The notes below the pieces were generated by a model. That model saw only the letters and a list, made by a program, of their open reading frames with translations. It searched no databases and was not told where the DNA came from. Shown in pieces: positions 5,687-11,821 of a DNA stretch of 11,821 nt. This stretch comes from Gemmatimonadota bacterium. Its GTDB lineage: Bacteria > Gemmatimonadota > Gemmatimonadetes > Gemmatimonadales > GWC2-71-9. The stretch lies in the NCBI GenBank assembly GCA_029884275.1, contig JAOUIC010000015.1, positions 1 through 11,821 of the forward strand, given 5' to 3'. The translations under genes and the position numbers were made by a program. Position 1 is the first letter of the stretch; every line of letters begins with the position of its first letter.

Positions 5687-7951
5687 ATGACGCCTCCCCC
5701 CGCCTCCCCCCGCGAGCGGCCGCCGTATCTCTGGGCGGCCCTCGCCGGCCTGGCCGTGTTCGTCATCTACCTGACGACCCTGGCCCCGACGACGGCCTTC
5801 TGGGACACGTCGGAGTACATCGCGGCGGCCTACGTGCTGGGAATTCCCCATCCACCGGGGAACCCGCTGTTCACGGTCCTGGCGCACGTCTGGGGCGCCA
5901 TACCGCTGGTGGAGTCCTACGCCGTGCGGATCAACCTGTTCGCCGCCATCACCTCCGCGGCGTCGGCGGGACTGTACTTCCTGGTGGCCGACCGCTGGAT
6001 GCGGGACGTCGTGCCGGTCCGCTGGGCCCGCCTTGCCGCCGCCTTCGCCGGGATCCTGGTGGGAGCGACCGCATGGACGGTGTGGAACCAGTCGGCGGTC
6101 AACGAGAAGGTCTACACCCTCTCGATGCTCTCGACCGCGCTGGTCCTGTGGCTCGGCGTCCACTGGGCCGACGACCAGGCCGGGCAGCACCGCGACCGCT
6201 GGCTGATTCTCATCGCCTACGTGATCGCGCTCAGTTCCACCAACCACATGATGGGGGTGCTGGCGGCGCCGGCGGTGGCGATCTACGTCCTTCGGACCGA
6301 GCCGGCGATGCTGCTGAAGCCCTGGGTGCTCTGGCTGGGGCTGTTGCTGGGGCTCGCGGTCTCCGGCAAGTGGACCGCGCTGGCCGAGGGGGGGGCCGAG
6401 CGCGCCGGCATCCTGCTTCTCGCGGGCCTGCTCGTGGCGTACACGTTCTGGCGCGATGCCGCAGAGTTTCGCCGGCCGATGCTGTATCTCGCCGTCCTCG
6501 CCGTCGTGGTTGGCATTTCGCTCAACTATTTCTTCCTGCCGATCCGCGCGGCGCAGTACCCGCCGATCAACGAGGGCGAGCCGGTGACCTGGATCGCCCT
6601 GCAGGAGGTGCTGAACCGGGCCCAGTACGGCAAGCCCTCCCTGCTCTTCCGGCAGGCCGACTTCCCCTCCCAGCTCGGCAATTACTTCCAGTATTTCAGC
6701 TGGCAGTTCGCCCGGGATTGGGGTCCGATGGGGATGCGGATGACTACCGCGTTGTTCTCGTTCCTGGCGCTGGTCGGCGCAACCGCGCTGTGGCGCCGCG
6801 ATCGGCGGGCCTTCTGGGCCTCCGCGACGCTGATGCTCACGCTCACCCTCGCACTGATCTTCTACCTCAACTTCAAGTACGGGTTCTCGTACCCGGTGGA
6901 TCCCTCGAAGGGTCGTGTGCTCCGGGAGGTTCGCGAGCGGGACTACTTCTTCGTCGTCTCGTTCTCGGCGGTCGGGCTCTGGGTGGCCGTCGGGCTCGGC
7001 TCGGTCATGCAGCTGCTGTCCGGGCTCAGGCGCGGCGCGGCCGCGGAAGCCCGCGACTGGGCCCTGGCGGCGCCCGTCCTGGGGCTGGCCCTCATTCCGC
7101 TGGCCGGCAACCACCTGACCGCGAGCCGGGCCGGGGAGACCGTCGCCCGCGATTTCGCCCGAGACCTCCTCGAGTCGGTGGAGCCCTACTCCATTCTCAT
7201 CACCGCCGGCGACAACGACACCTTCCCGCTCTGGTACGCCCAGGAGGTGGAGGGGATCCGACGCGACGTCACCCTGGCGAACCTCTCGCTCATGAACACC
7301 CGCTGGCATCTGCAGCAGTTGCGGCGGCGGGTGACGCCCGTCTTCGACGCGGCCGCGGCGGCGCCGATCTGGCGCGATTGGAAGGGCGAGCGGCCCACCG
7401 CGCCGGTGCTCAACTTCTCCGAGGCCGACATCAACCAGATGCCGGAGGTCCAGCTGTTGCCGCCCAATTCCGGCGTCCGCTTCGGGAGCCTCGAACTGGC
7501 CTTCGGCCGTGACACCGTCATCCTGGCCGACCTGATGACGGTCTTCCTCATCCGGGACAACATCGGAAAGCGGCCGATCTACTTCTCGTGGAGCGCCGCG
7601 GGGTACCCCGACGAATTGCTCAACGCGACGCCTTACCTGGCCACCGAAGGGCTGGTCCGGCGGCTCAACGATGCCCGTCTGGCCCCCGGCGCCGGGATGG
7701 TCCTGAGCCGCAGTCTGGGCTTCGTGGACCTGGAGCGGACCCGGAGACTGCTGTTCGGCACCTACAACTACGACGCGGCCAGCCGGGCCCGGCCGCGCGG
7801 CTGGGTGGACCGCCCCTCACAGACCATTCTGTCGCTGTACAACATCGCGTATCGCGCCGGCGCCGAGTCGTTTCGCACCGTGGGCGACACGGCGACCGCG
7901 GCCCGCGCGGACTCGATCGCCACGGCGGTCGGGGCGAGCCTGAAGGAGTAG
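5687..7951 (+). CDS. DUF2723 family polytopic membrane protein (TMEM260-like, putative O-mannosyltransferase)
   Basis: The product is 754 residues with about 11-12 hydrophobic segments in the first 60%, starting at residues 15-33. Others include INLFAAITSAASAGLYFLVA, WLILIAYVIALSSTNHMM, WLGLLLGLAVSG, MLYLAVLAVVVGISLNYFFL and VLGLALIPLAGNHL. The first extracytoplasmic loop carries FWDTSEYIAAAYVLGIPHPP (38-57). Acidic residues in this loop (Asp40, Glu43) recall the first-loop acids of GT-C glycosyltransferases, which use a lipid-phosphate sugar donor. The C-terminal third is soluble and holds the DUF2723 signature ILITAGDNDTFPLWYAQEVE. The family includes human TMEM260, known as a protein O-mannosyltransferase; the same activity here is inference. 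The ATG start at 5687 has no clear Shine-Dalgarno, but an N-terminal hydrophobic helix follows directly. It sits 34 bases after purH and probably shares its transcript. The coding sequence contains a tandem 10-bp repeat at its start and a run of eight G. Confidence 0.85.
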   Translation: MTPPPASPRERPPYLWAALAGLAVFVIYLTTLAPTTAFWDTSEYIAAAYVLGIPHPPGNPLFTVLAHVWGAIPLVESYAVRINLFAAITSAASAGLYFLVADRWMRDVVPVRWARLAAAFAGILVGATAWTVWNQSAVNEKVYTLSMLSTALVLWLGVHWADDQAGQHRDRWLILIAYVIALSSTNHMMGVLAAPAVAIYVLRTEPAMLLKPWVLWLGLLLGLAVSGKWTALAEGGAERAGILLLAGLLVAYTFWRDAAEFRRPMLYLAVLAVVVGISLNYFFLPIRAAQYPPINEGEPVTWIALQEVLNRAQYGKPSLLFRQADFPSQLGNYFQYFSWQFARDWGPMGMRMTTALFSFLALVGATALWRRDRRAFWASATLMLTLTLALIFYLNFKYGFSYPVDPSKGRVLREVRERDYFFVVSFSAVGLWVAVGLGSVMQLLSGLRRGAAAEARDWALAAPVLGLALIPLAGNHLTASRAGETVARDFARDLLESVEPYSILITAGDNDTFPLWYAQEVEGIRRDVTLANLSLMNTRWHLQQLRRRVTPVFDAAAAAPIWRDWKGERPTAPVLNFSEADINQMPEVQLLPPNSGVRFGSLELAFGRDTVILADLMTVFLIRDNIGKRPIYFSWSAAGYPDELLNATPYLATEGLVRRLNDARLAPGAGMVLSRSLGFVDLERTRRLLFGTYNYDAASRARPRGWVDRPSQTILSLYNIAYRAGAESFRTVGDTATAARADSIATAVGASLKE
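5691..5710 (+). repeat. Two tandem copies of CGCCTCCCCC just inside the DUF2723 start codon
   Basis: The 10-base unit CGCCTCCCCC occurs twice in a row at 5691-5700 and 5701-5710, beginning one base after the ATG, and encodes the Pro-rich N-terminus. The unit is not a multiple of three, so gain or loss of a copy would shift the frame. Two copies only, in a GC-rich genome, may be chance. Confidence 0.6.
6388..6395 (+). repeat. Homopolymeric G8 tract within the DUF2723 gene
   Basis: Eight consecutive G residues encode part of ALAEGGAERAG. It is the longest single-base run I noticed in the window. Such a tract in a membrane glycosyltransferase-like gene could undergo slipped-strand mispairing; no variation can be shown from one sequence. 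Confidence 0.75.
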
Positions 7952-7960
7952 GCAGGCGTG

Positions 7961-7989
7961 TTGTGGAACCGGGTCACCGATGATAGCCT
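7961..7989 (+). promoter_or_regulatory. Sigma70-type promoter for tRNA-Ser(UGA)
   Basis: TTGTGG at 7961-7966 and TAGCCT at 7984-7989 are separated by exactly 17 bases. The predicted start, near 7996, lies about a dozen bases before the tRNA 5' end at 8008, as expected for a short precursor leader. It sits directly after the DUF2723 stop. Confidence 0.65.
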
Positions 7990-8007
7990 ACCGGTGCCCG
8001 GACATCA

Positions 8008-8094
8008 GGCGTGGTGGCCGAGTGGTTTAAGGCAGCGGTCTTGAAAACCGCCGAACCCGAAAGGGTTCCGTGAGTTCGAATCTCACCCACGCCG
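8008..8094 (+). tRNA. tRNA-Ser (anticodon UGA)
   Basis: An 87-base class II tRNA. Acceptor GGCGTGG (8008-8014) pairs with CCACGCC (8087-8093), followed by discriminator G8094, the base expected for serine. The anticodon stem GCGGT/ACCGC encloses loop CTTGAAA, giving anticodon TGA at 8042-8044, which reads UCA. The long variable arm GAACCC-GAAA-GGGTTC (8053-8068) is diagnostic of Ser/Leu/Tyr-type tRNAs. The T arm is GTGAG-TTCGAAT-CTCAC. CCA is not encoded. The seven-base-pair acceptor excludes tRNA-Sec. Confidence 0.97.
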
Positions 8095-8115
8095 CTCCGG
8101 GAGGCGCGTCCGGCC

Positions 8116-8144
8116 TTGTCGCTCCCCCGGCGACCGGCTAGAAT
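8116..8144 (+). promoter_or_regulatory. Sigma70-type promoter for tRNA-Ser(GCU) and gltX
   Basis: TTGTCG at 8116-8121 and TAGAAT at 8139-8144 are separated by exactly 17 bases. The -10 ends 11 bases before the tRNA 5' end at 8156. It resembles the promoter of the preceding tRNA (TTGT at -35, TAG at the start of -10, same spacing). It is the nearest promoter to gltX, which has none of its own. Confidence 0.72.
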
Positions 8145-8155
8145 CCCCGCCCCGA

Positions 8156-8245
8156 GGAGTCGTGGCCGAGTGGCTGAAGGCGGCGGTTTGCTAAACCGTT
8201 ATAGGGTCAAAAGCCCTATCGAGGGTTCGAATCCCTCCGACTCCG
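8156..8245 (+). tRNA. tRNA-Ser (anticodon GCU)
   Basis: A 90-base class II tRNA. Acceptor GGAGTCG (8156-8162) pairs with CGACTCC (8238-8244), followed by discriminator G8245. The anticodon stem GCGGT/ACCGT (one G-U pair) encloses loop TTGCTAA, giving anticodon GCT at 8190-8192, which reads AGC and AGU. The variable arm is ATAGGG (8201-8206) paired with CCCTAT (8214-8219). The T arm is GAGGG-TTCGAAT-CCCTC. CCA is not encoded. The gltX start codon begins after only six more bases. Confidence 0.97.
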
Positions 8246-8251
8246 TTCCTC

Positions 8252-9679
8252 ATGGCAAACATGCTCCCCCGCGTCCGATTCGCCCCCTCCCCAACCGGTT
8301 ACCTCCACGTCGGCGGCGCCCGTACCGCGCTGTTCAACTGGCTGTTTGCGAGGAAGTCGGGCGGCACCTTCATTCTCCGCATCGAGGACACCGACCGCGA
8401 GCGGAGCACCGACGAGCATACCCGCGTCATCCTGGACGGCCTGAGCTGGCTCGGCATCACCTGGGACGAGGGGCCCTATTTCCAGGGCGGCTACGGAGCG
8501 CGTCACCGCGCCGACGCCGAGGCGCTGGTGGCAGCCGGCACGGCCTACCGCTGCTTCTGTACCCGTGAAGAGCTGGACGCGGCCCGCGCCGAGGCCGGCA
8601 AGGGCGGCGGCAGCTTCCGGTACGATGGGCGCTGCGGGCGCCTGACTGCAGCCGAGGCCTCAGCCCGCGTCGCGCGGGGCGAGCCCGCCAGCATCCGGCT
8701 CAGGATGCCCGACGGGGAGATCGCCTGGGACGATGCGGTCCATGGACGGATCAGCTTCCAGGGCCATGACCTCGACGACTTCATCCTCCTCCGGAGCGAC
8801 GGAACCCCCATCTACAACCTCGCGGTCGTGTCCGATGACATCGAGATGCGGATCACCCATGTGATCCGCGGCGACGACCACATCTCGAACACGCCCAAGC
8901 AGATCGCCATCTACCAGGCGATGGGGAAGCCGATGCCGGTCTTCGCCCACGTGCCGATGATCCTCGGCAGCGACGGGAAGAAGCTGTCCAAGCGGCACGG
9001 CGCCACCGCGGTGGGCGATTACCAGAACCAGGGGATCCTGCCGCTGGCGATGCGGAACTTCCTGGCCCTGCTCGGCTGGTCGCCGGGCGGCGACCGGGAG
9101 ATTCTCCCCGAGCAGGAGATGATCGAACTGTTCTCCCTCGAGGGGATCCAGAAGAAGGCCTCGGTCTTCGACCTGGCCAAGCTCGAGTGGATGAACGGCC
9201 AGTACCTCTCGCAGCAGCCCGCCGCCGACCTGGCCGGCCCGGTCCGTCACCACCTCGACGAGATGGGCGTGACCCTCGGCGACCGCCCGCTCGAGCCGCT
9301 GATCGACGCGGTCAAGGCGCGCTCGCGGACGCTGCTCGACATCGCCAGCCAGGTCGCGGTCCGGGTGGATGCAGCGCGCGTCACGCGTGACGCCAAGGGA
9401 ACCCAACTCACGGCCAGGCTGGGCGGAGCGTTCGGCGCCAACCTGAGGCTCGCCGCCGCCGCACTCTCGGCCCTCCCGCCGGCCGAGTGGGAGCACACCA
9501 CCCTCGAAGCGACGCTCAAGTCGGTGGCGGAGCGCGAGTCGCTGAAGCTCGGCGACCTCATGCAACCGATTCGCGTGGCCCTCACCGGCGGGACCGTCTC
9601 CGAGCCGGTCAACGAACTGCTGGCGGTTGTGGGACGGGAAGAGAGCCTCGCGAGGATCGCCCGGGCCGCGGAGTCGTGA
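8252..9679 (+). CDS. gltX: Glutamyl-tRNA synthetase
   Basis: This is a class I aminoacyl-tRNA synthetase that charges tRNA-Glu with glutamate in the cytoplasm. The product is 475 residues, a normal length. FAPSPTGYLHVGGARTALFN (10-29) contains the HIGH motif as HVGG (19-22). The KMSKS motif is KLSKR (244-248) within GSDGKKLSKRHGA. The C-terminal anticodon-binding region follows from about 310. Cys101, Cys103 and Cys128 match three ligands of the zinc site known in E. coli GluRS (C-x-C...C-x-H), but the position of the fourth ligand, His, is Arg130. Whether it is discriminating or also charges tRNA-Gln cannot be told here. The ATG lies six bases after tRNA-Ser(GCU), with no Shine-Dalgarno, so the mRNA end is probably produced by tRNA 3' processing. 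An ATG at 8261 is a less likely start. Its stop overlaps the next ATG (TGATG). Confidence 0.97.
   Translation: MANMLPRVRFAPSPTGYLHVGGARTALFNWLFARKSGGTFILRIEDTDRERSTDEHTRVILDGLSWLGITWDEGPYFQGGYGARHRADAEALVAAGTAYRCFCTREELDAARAEAGKGGGSFRYDGRCGRLTAAEASARVARGEPASIRLRMPDGEIAWDDAVHGRISFQGHDLDDFILLRSDGTPIYNLAVVSDDIEMRITHVIRGDDHISNTPKQIAIYQAMGKPMPVFAHVPMILGSDGKKLSKRHGATAVGDYQNQGILPLAMRNFLALLGWSPGGDREILPEQEMIELFSLEGIQKKASVFDLAKLEWMNGQYLSQQPAADLAGPVRHHLDEMGVTLGDRPLEPLIDAVKARSRTLLDIASQVAVRVDAARVTRDAKGTQLTARLGGAFGANLRLAAAALSALPPAEWEHTTLEATLKSVAERESLKLGDLMQPIRVALTGGTVSEPVNELLAVVGREESLARIARAAES
9670..9673 (+). promoter_or_regulatory. Shine-Dalgarno of the CapA-like gene inside the gltX 3' end
   Basis: GGAG lies five bases before the ATG at 9679, within the last codons of gltX. 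Together with the signal peptide that begins at this ATG, it sets the start, although the frame is open upstream to 9487. Confidence 0.6.
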
Positions 9680-10749
9680 TGTCCCGCGCCCCCGCGCTGG
9701 CGGCGGCCCTCCTGCTGGTGTGCTTCACCGCCCGGCCCGGAGCCTCCCAGTCCGGCATCGTCCACCAGCCGTCAAACGTCCGCTTCGTCTTCACCGGCGA
9801 CATCAACCTCGGTACCCGCACCCTGCCGGACGGGATCCCCCCGGACAGCGGCCGAGCCCTGCTGCGCGAGGTCGATTCCCTGCTCACGGCCGATCTGGTC
9901 GTGGGGAACTTCGAAGGGGTCCTGTCCGACAGCGGCGACTCGGAGAAATGCGCCCCGAAGGCGACCATGTGCTACGCCTTCGCCACCCCCACCTTCCTCG
10001 CGGCGCGACTGGCCGAGGCCGGGTTCACCCACGCGAATCTGGCGAACAACCACGCCAACGACTTCGGTCCCGCCTGGCGCCGACACACGGAGGACACCTT
10101 CCGGCAACTCGGACTCACCCCCTATGGACCGCGGGGGCAGGTGGCCATAACCCCGCTTATCCGTGACGGAGCGATGACGCTGGTAGGCCTGGTCGGTTTC
10201 GCCACCTATCCGTACGCCTACAGTCTCCTGGACCTGGAGGAGTCGCGCGCCATCGTCGAGGCGGTCAGGCCACTGGTGGATGTCCTGGTCGTGACCTTCC
10301 ATGGCGGGCGTGAAGGAAAGACGGCGGTGCGAACCGGGAAGGGGCCCGAATTTCTCGGCCGGGAACCACGGGGCGATCTGCGACGCTGGGCGAGGATCGT
10401 ACTGGACGCCGGCGCCGACGCCGTCGTGGGCCACGGTCCGCACGTGCTCCGCGGCATCGAGTTCCACGACGGCAAGCCGATCTTCTATTCGCTGGGGAAC
10501 TTCCTGACGTATCGCGGATTCAATCTTGCTGGTCCGCTCGGCCTGACCACGGCCATCCACCTCGAGCTGGCGAGCGACGGCAGCTTCATCTCCGCGGCAA
10601 TTCCATCACTCATCCAGCGCGCCGGGCAGGGCCCGGTTCCCGATCCGGGGCACGGGGCGCGCCACCTCCTCCGGCGGGTCACCCGCCTCGACTTCCCCGA
10701 GACGGGGGCCATCATCGGCGAGGACGGATCGGTCATCCCCAGGCCATGA
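9679..10749 (+). CDS. CapA-family (PGA_cap) exported metallophosphatase-fold protein
   Basis: The product is 356 residues. The N-terminus (MSRAPALAAALLLVCFTARP, then GASQ) is a signal peptide, probably cut after Ser23, so it should act outside the cytoplasm. The CapA/PgsA fold motifs appear in order: FTGDINLG (38-45, Asp41), VVGNFEG (74-80, Asn77 and Glu79), ANNHANDFG (122-130, Asn124 and His125), FHGGRE (207-212), GADAVVGHGPHV (245-256, His252 and His255) and IFYSLGNFL. The usual HWGxE motif reads HGGRE. Cys91 and Cys98 could form a disulfide. The family is named for poly-gamma-glutamate capsule synthesis, but most members have no proven role, and no capB, capC or pgs-type ligase gene is nearby. 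The ATG overlaps the gltX stop by one base (TGATG), suggesting coupled translation. A polyglutamate link with gltX is tempting but unsupported. Confidence 0.9.
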   Translation: MSRAPALAAALLLVCFTARPGASQSGIVHQPSNVRFVFTGDINLGTRTLPDGIPPDSGRALLREVDSLLTADLVVGNFEGVLSDSGDSEKCAPKATMCYAFATPTFLAARLAEAGFTHANLANNHANDFGPAWRRHTEDTFRQLGLTPYGPRGQVAITPLIRDGAMTLVGLVGFATYPYAYSLLDLEESRAIVEAVRPLVDVLVVTFHGGREGKTAVRTGKGPEFLGREPRGDLRRWARIVLDAGADAVVGHGPHVLRGIEFHDGKPIFYSLGNFLTYRGFNLAGPLGLTTAIHLELASDGSFISAAIPSLIQRAGQGPVPDPGHGARHLLRRVTRLDFPETGAIIGEDGSVIPRP

Positions 10750-10800
10750 AGCGGCGGCCGCCCCCGCTGGCGTCATCGGGCACCGGCCCACAGGGAATGT

Positions 10801-11244
10801 TCAGACGTACGTCTCGGTGCGGAACTTCCAGATCCTTCGAAGCAGGTCCTCCAGGTAGCCCTGCGAAGTGAAGGCCTGGACCGCCACCATGGTCGCGCCC
10901 GCGTCCATGCCCCACAGCAGCACCCGCTTCTGCTCTCCCTCGAGGTCGGCCTGAACATAGGCCTGGTCCGCCTGCGACCAGACCACCGGCAGGGTATTGG
11001 CGAGGCGCGCGGCGAGTGCGTTGACTCCCGGCCCACCGATGGCCACCGTGGGATTCAACTGGAAGACCCGGTTCTCGAGGTACCAGAGATCGCCCACCAC
11101 GACCGCCCGGCGGAAGCGCTGGCCGTCGGACCGCGCATCGACCTCCTCCTTGAGCCGGTAGGCGGTCGGACGATCCCGTTCCTCGGCCCGGATGTCCGAT
11201 CCGGTCACGATGATCACCGTCTCGTCGGTGTCGATCAGTTTCAC
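10801..11244 (-). CDS. Hypothetical protein (147 residues) translationally coupled to the upstream gene
   Basis: I do not recognise the family. The chosen GTG at 11244 overlaps the stop of the upstream gene by four bases (GTGA), and GGAAGG lies about ten bases before it. The frame is open further upstream to 11409, but that part is Gly/Arg/Pro-rich shadow of the upstream gene. The protein begins MKLIDTDETVIIVTGSD and alternates hydrophobic strands with helices: RAVVVGDLWYLENRVFQL, then NPTVAIGGPGVNALAARLA, then VLLWGMDAGATMVAVQAFT, ending in a basic/aromatic helix (DLLRRIWKFRTETYV). The GGPGVN turn after a strand resembles nucleotide- or ligand-binding loops of alpha/beta folds and also S-layer-type repeats; neither is established. 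No signal peptide or membrane segment is seen, so it is probably cytoplasmic. It is convergent with the CapA-like gene, 51 bases away. Confidence 0.7.
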   Translation of the reverse strand: MKLIDTDETVIIVTGSDIRAEERDRPTAYRLKEEVDARSDGQRFRRAVVVGDLWYLENRVFQLNPTVAIGGPGVNALAARLANTLPVVWSQADQAYVQADLEGEQKRVLLWGMDAGATMVAVQAFTSQGYLEDLLRRIWKFRTETYV

Positions 11245-11821
11245 GGCCGTTTCGCCTTCCCGGCTTGCGAGGAGTCGGCCCGCTCCCGCTGGGCCCGTTC
11301 GATGTCCTTTTCCCGCTGCTTGCGCTCGCGCAGTTCCCGGATGGCCTCCTTGAAGTCCTCCAGGTTGGCCGACCGGCTCGCGGCCCGGTAGAGATCCTCC
11401 GCGATCCATGCTCCGTTCTTGTCCAGCGCCTTGCTCTGGTTGCCAGTGGCGGGAATCGGCAGCAGGGCGAGCACCACCGATGGAATGCGAAGCCCCGCGA
11501 GGTAGATGTTCCGGGAGTCCAGGCCGAACTTCAGCCCCTCGACCTCGGTCGTCCAGTCAGGCAGCGGAGCCTGATCGGCCCCCGGTTCTCGCGCGATCGA
11601 GTCGAGATACCCCTGCACGATGGCCGTCACGACGCTGTCGATCAGCGCCATGTGGTCGGGCTCCAGTCGTTCCGCCAGGGCCCGCGGGGGCAGCGGCAGC
11701 GGACGCACCCAAAGCCTTCCGTCCCCGGCTGACGCGCCGAGCCATCCCGCCGGGCTCCGTGGGACCGGGGCCGAATCGGGCAGCGTTCGAGGTCCGTCGG
11801 ACGGTAGAGGACTGGGCGGCG
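11241..11821 (-). CDS. Hypothetical protein, C-terminal 192 residues (5' end outside window)
   Basis: The minus-strand frame is open to the right edge, so the 5' part is missing. A GTG at 11708 is a possible internal start, but residues before it (GDGRLWVRPLPLPPRAL) continue smoothly into it, so I treat the gene as partial. The visible part starts with a Pro-rich stretch, then an Ala/Leu helix (ALIDSVVTAIVQGYLDSIA), then beta-type sequence WTTEVEGLKFGLDSRNIYLA and a hydrophobic IPSVVLALLPIP. The last 45 residues are a highly charged helix (EDFKEAIRELRERKQREKDI and onward) with possible coiled-coil character and a basic tail. The stop overlaps the GTG of the next gene (GTGA), so the two products may act together. 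The hydrophobic segment is too short to call a membrane anchor. Family not recognised. Confidence 0.68.
   Translation of the reverse strand, partial: PPSPLPSDGPRTLPDSAPVPRSPAGWLGASAGDGRLWVRPLPLPPRALAERLEPDHMALIDSVVTAIVQGYLDSIAREPGADQAPLPDWTTEVEGLKFGLDSRNIYLAGLRIPSVVLALLPIPATGNQSKALDKNGAWIAEDLYRAASRSANLEDFKEAIRELRERKQREKDIERAQRERADSSQAGKAKRP

Noticed and set aside
5624..7309. Long open frame (561 codons) on the minus strand opposite the DUF2723 gene
   Set aside because: Its translation is rich in His, Arg, Gly, Pro and Gln with no domain pattern, the mark of an antisense shadow in GC-rich DNA. The plus strand has a clear membrane protein.
8008..8245. Either serine tRNA being tRNA-Sec, given selA in the window
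   Set aside because: Both have seven-pair acceptor stems and anticodons TGA and GCT; tRNA-Sec needs an eight-pair acceptor, long D stem and anticodon TCA.
10750..10800. Terminator between the convergent CapA-like gene and the 147-residue gene
   Set aside because: An imperfect seven-pair hairpin (10750-10768, one mismatch) and a four-pair GGGC/GCCC stem are present, but neither has a T-tract and both are expected by chance at this GC content.
1..11821. Mobile element, CRISPR array or defence island
   Set aside because: I found no transposase, integrase, direct-repeat array or long terminal inverted repeats; gene content is housekeeping plus envelope proteins with even base composition.

Overview
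The window is uniformly GC-rich and densely coded, with short gaps, stop/start overlaps and few Shine-Dalgarno sites. The gene content suggests a free-living, didermic, non-proteobacterial genome. The closest fit I recognise is Gemmatimonadota or a relative. This rests on the exported Ig-like protein in front of selA, the DUF2723/TMEM260-type membrane protein behind purNH, and the style of the lipoproteins. The assignment is inference from protein style, not a search.

Layout. The first 978 bases hold the 3' part of an exported Ig-like/carboxypeptidase-regulatory-like protein whose start lies outside the window. It overlaps selA (selenocysteine synthase, 975-2330) by four bases (ATGA). selA ends facing a reverse-strand lipoprotein gene (2407-3273) with a YfaP/DUF2135-like C-terminal domain, and a perfect 14-bp hairpin lies between the two. 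After a divergent 232-base intergenic region comes a forward cluster: purN (3506-4099), purH (4123-5652) and a 754-residue polytopic DUF2723 protein (5687-7951). Next are two serine tRNA genes, tRNA-Ser(UGA) and tRNA-Ser(GCU). Each is preceded by its own promoter with 17-base spacing (TTGTGG/TAGCCT and TTGTCG/TAGAAT). gltX (8252-9679) begins only six bases after the second tRNA and overlaps, by one base (TGATG), an exported CapA-type metallophosphatase-fold protein (9679-10749). The right edge has two reverse-strand genes of unknown function joined by a GTGA overlap; the upstream one runs off the window.

How the genes work together. purN and purH supply the two formyl-transfer steps and IMP cyclisation of purine synthesis. 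gltX and the serine tRNAs are translation genes, and selA serves selenocysteine insertion, although selB and tRNA-Sec are not here. The Ig-like protein, lipoprotein, DUF2723 protein and CapA-like protein are envelope functions inserted between housekeeping genes. I see no mobile element, CRISPR array, phage gene or obvious defence system. The more interesting signals are translational and regulatory: a probably leaderless purN, a gltX mRNA whose 5' end is probably made by tRNA processing, orphan selA, and repeat tracts inside the putative glycosyltransferase gene.
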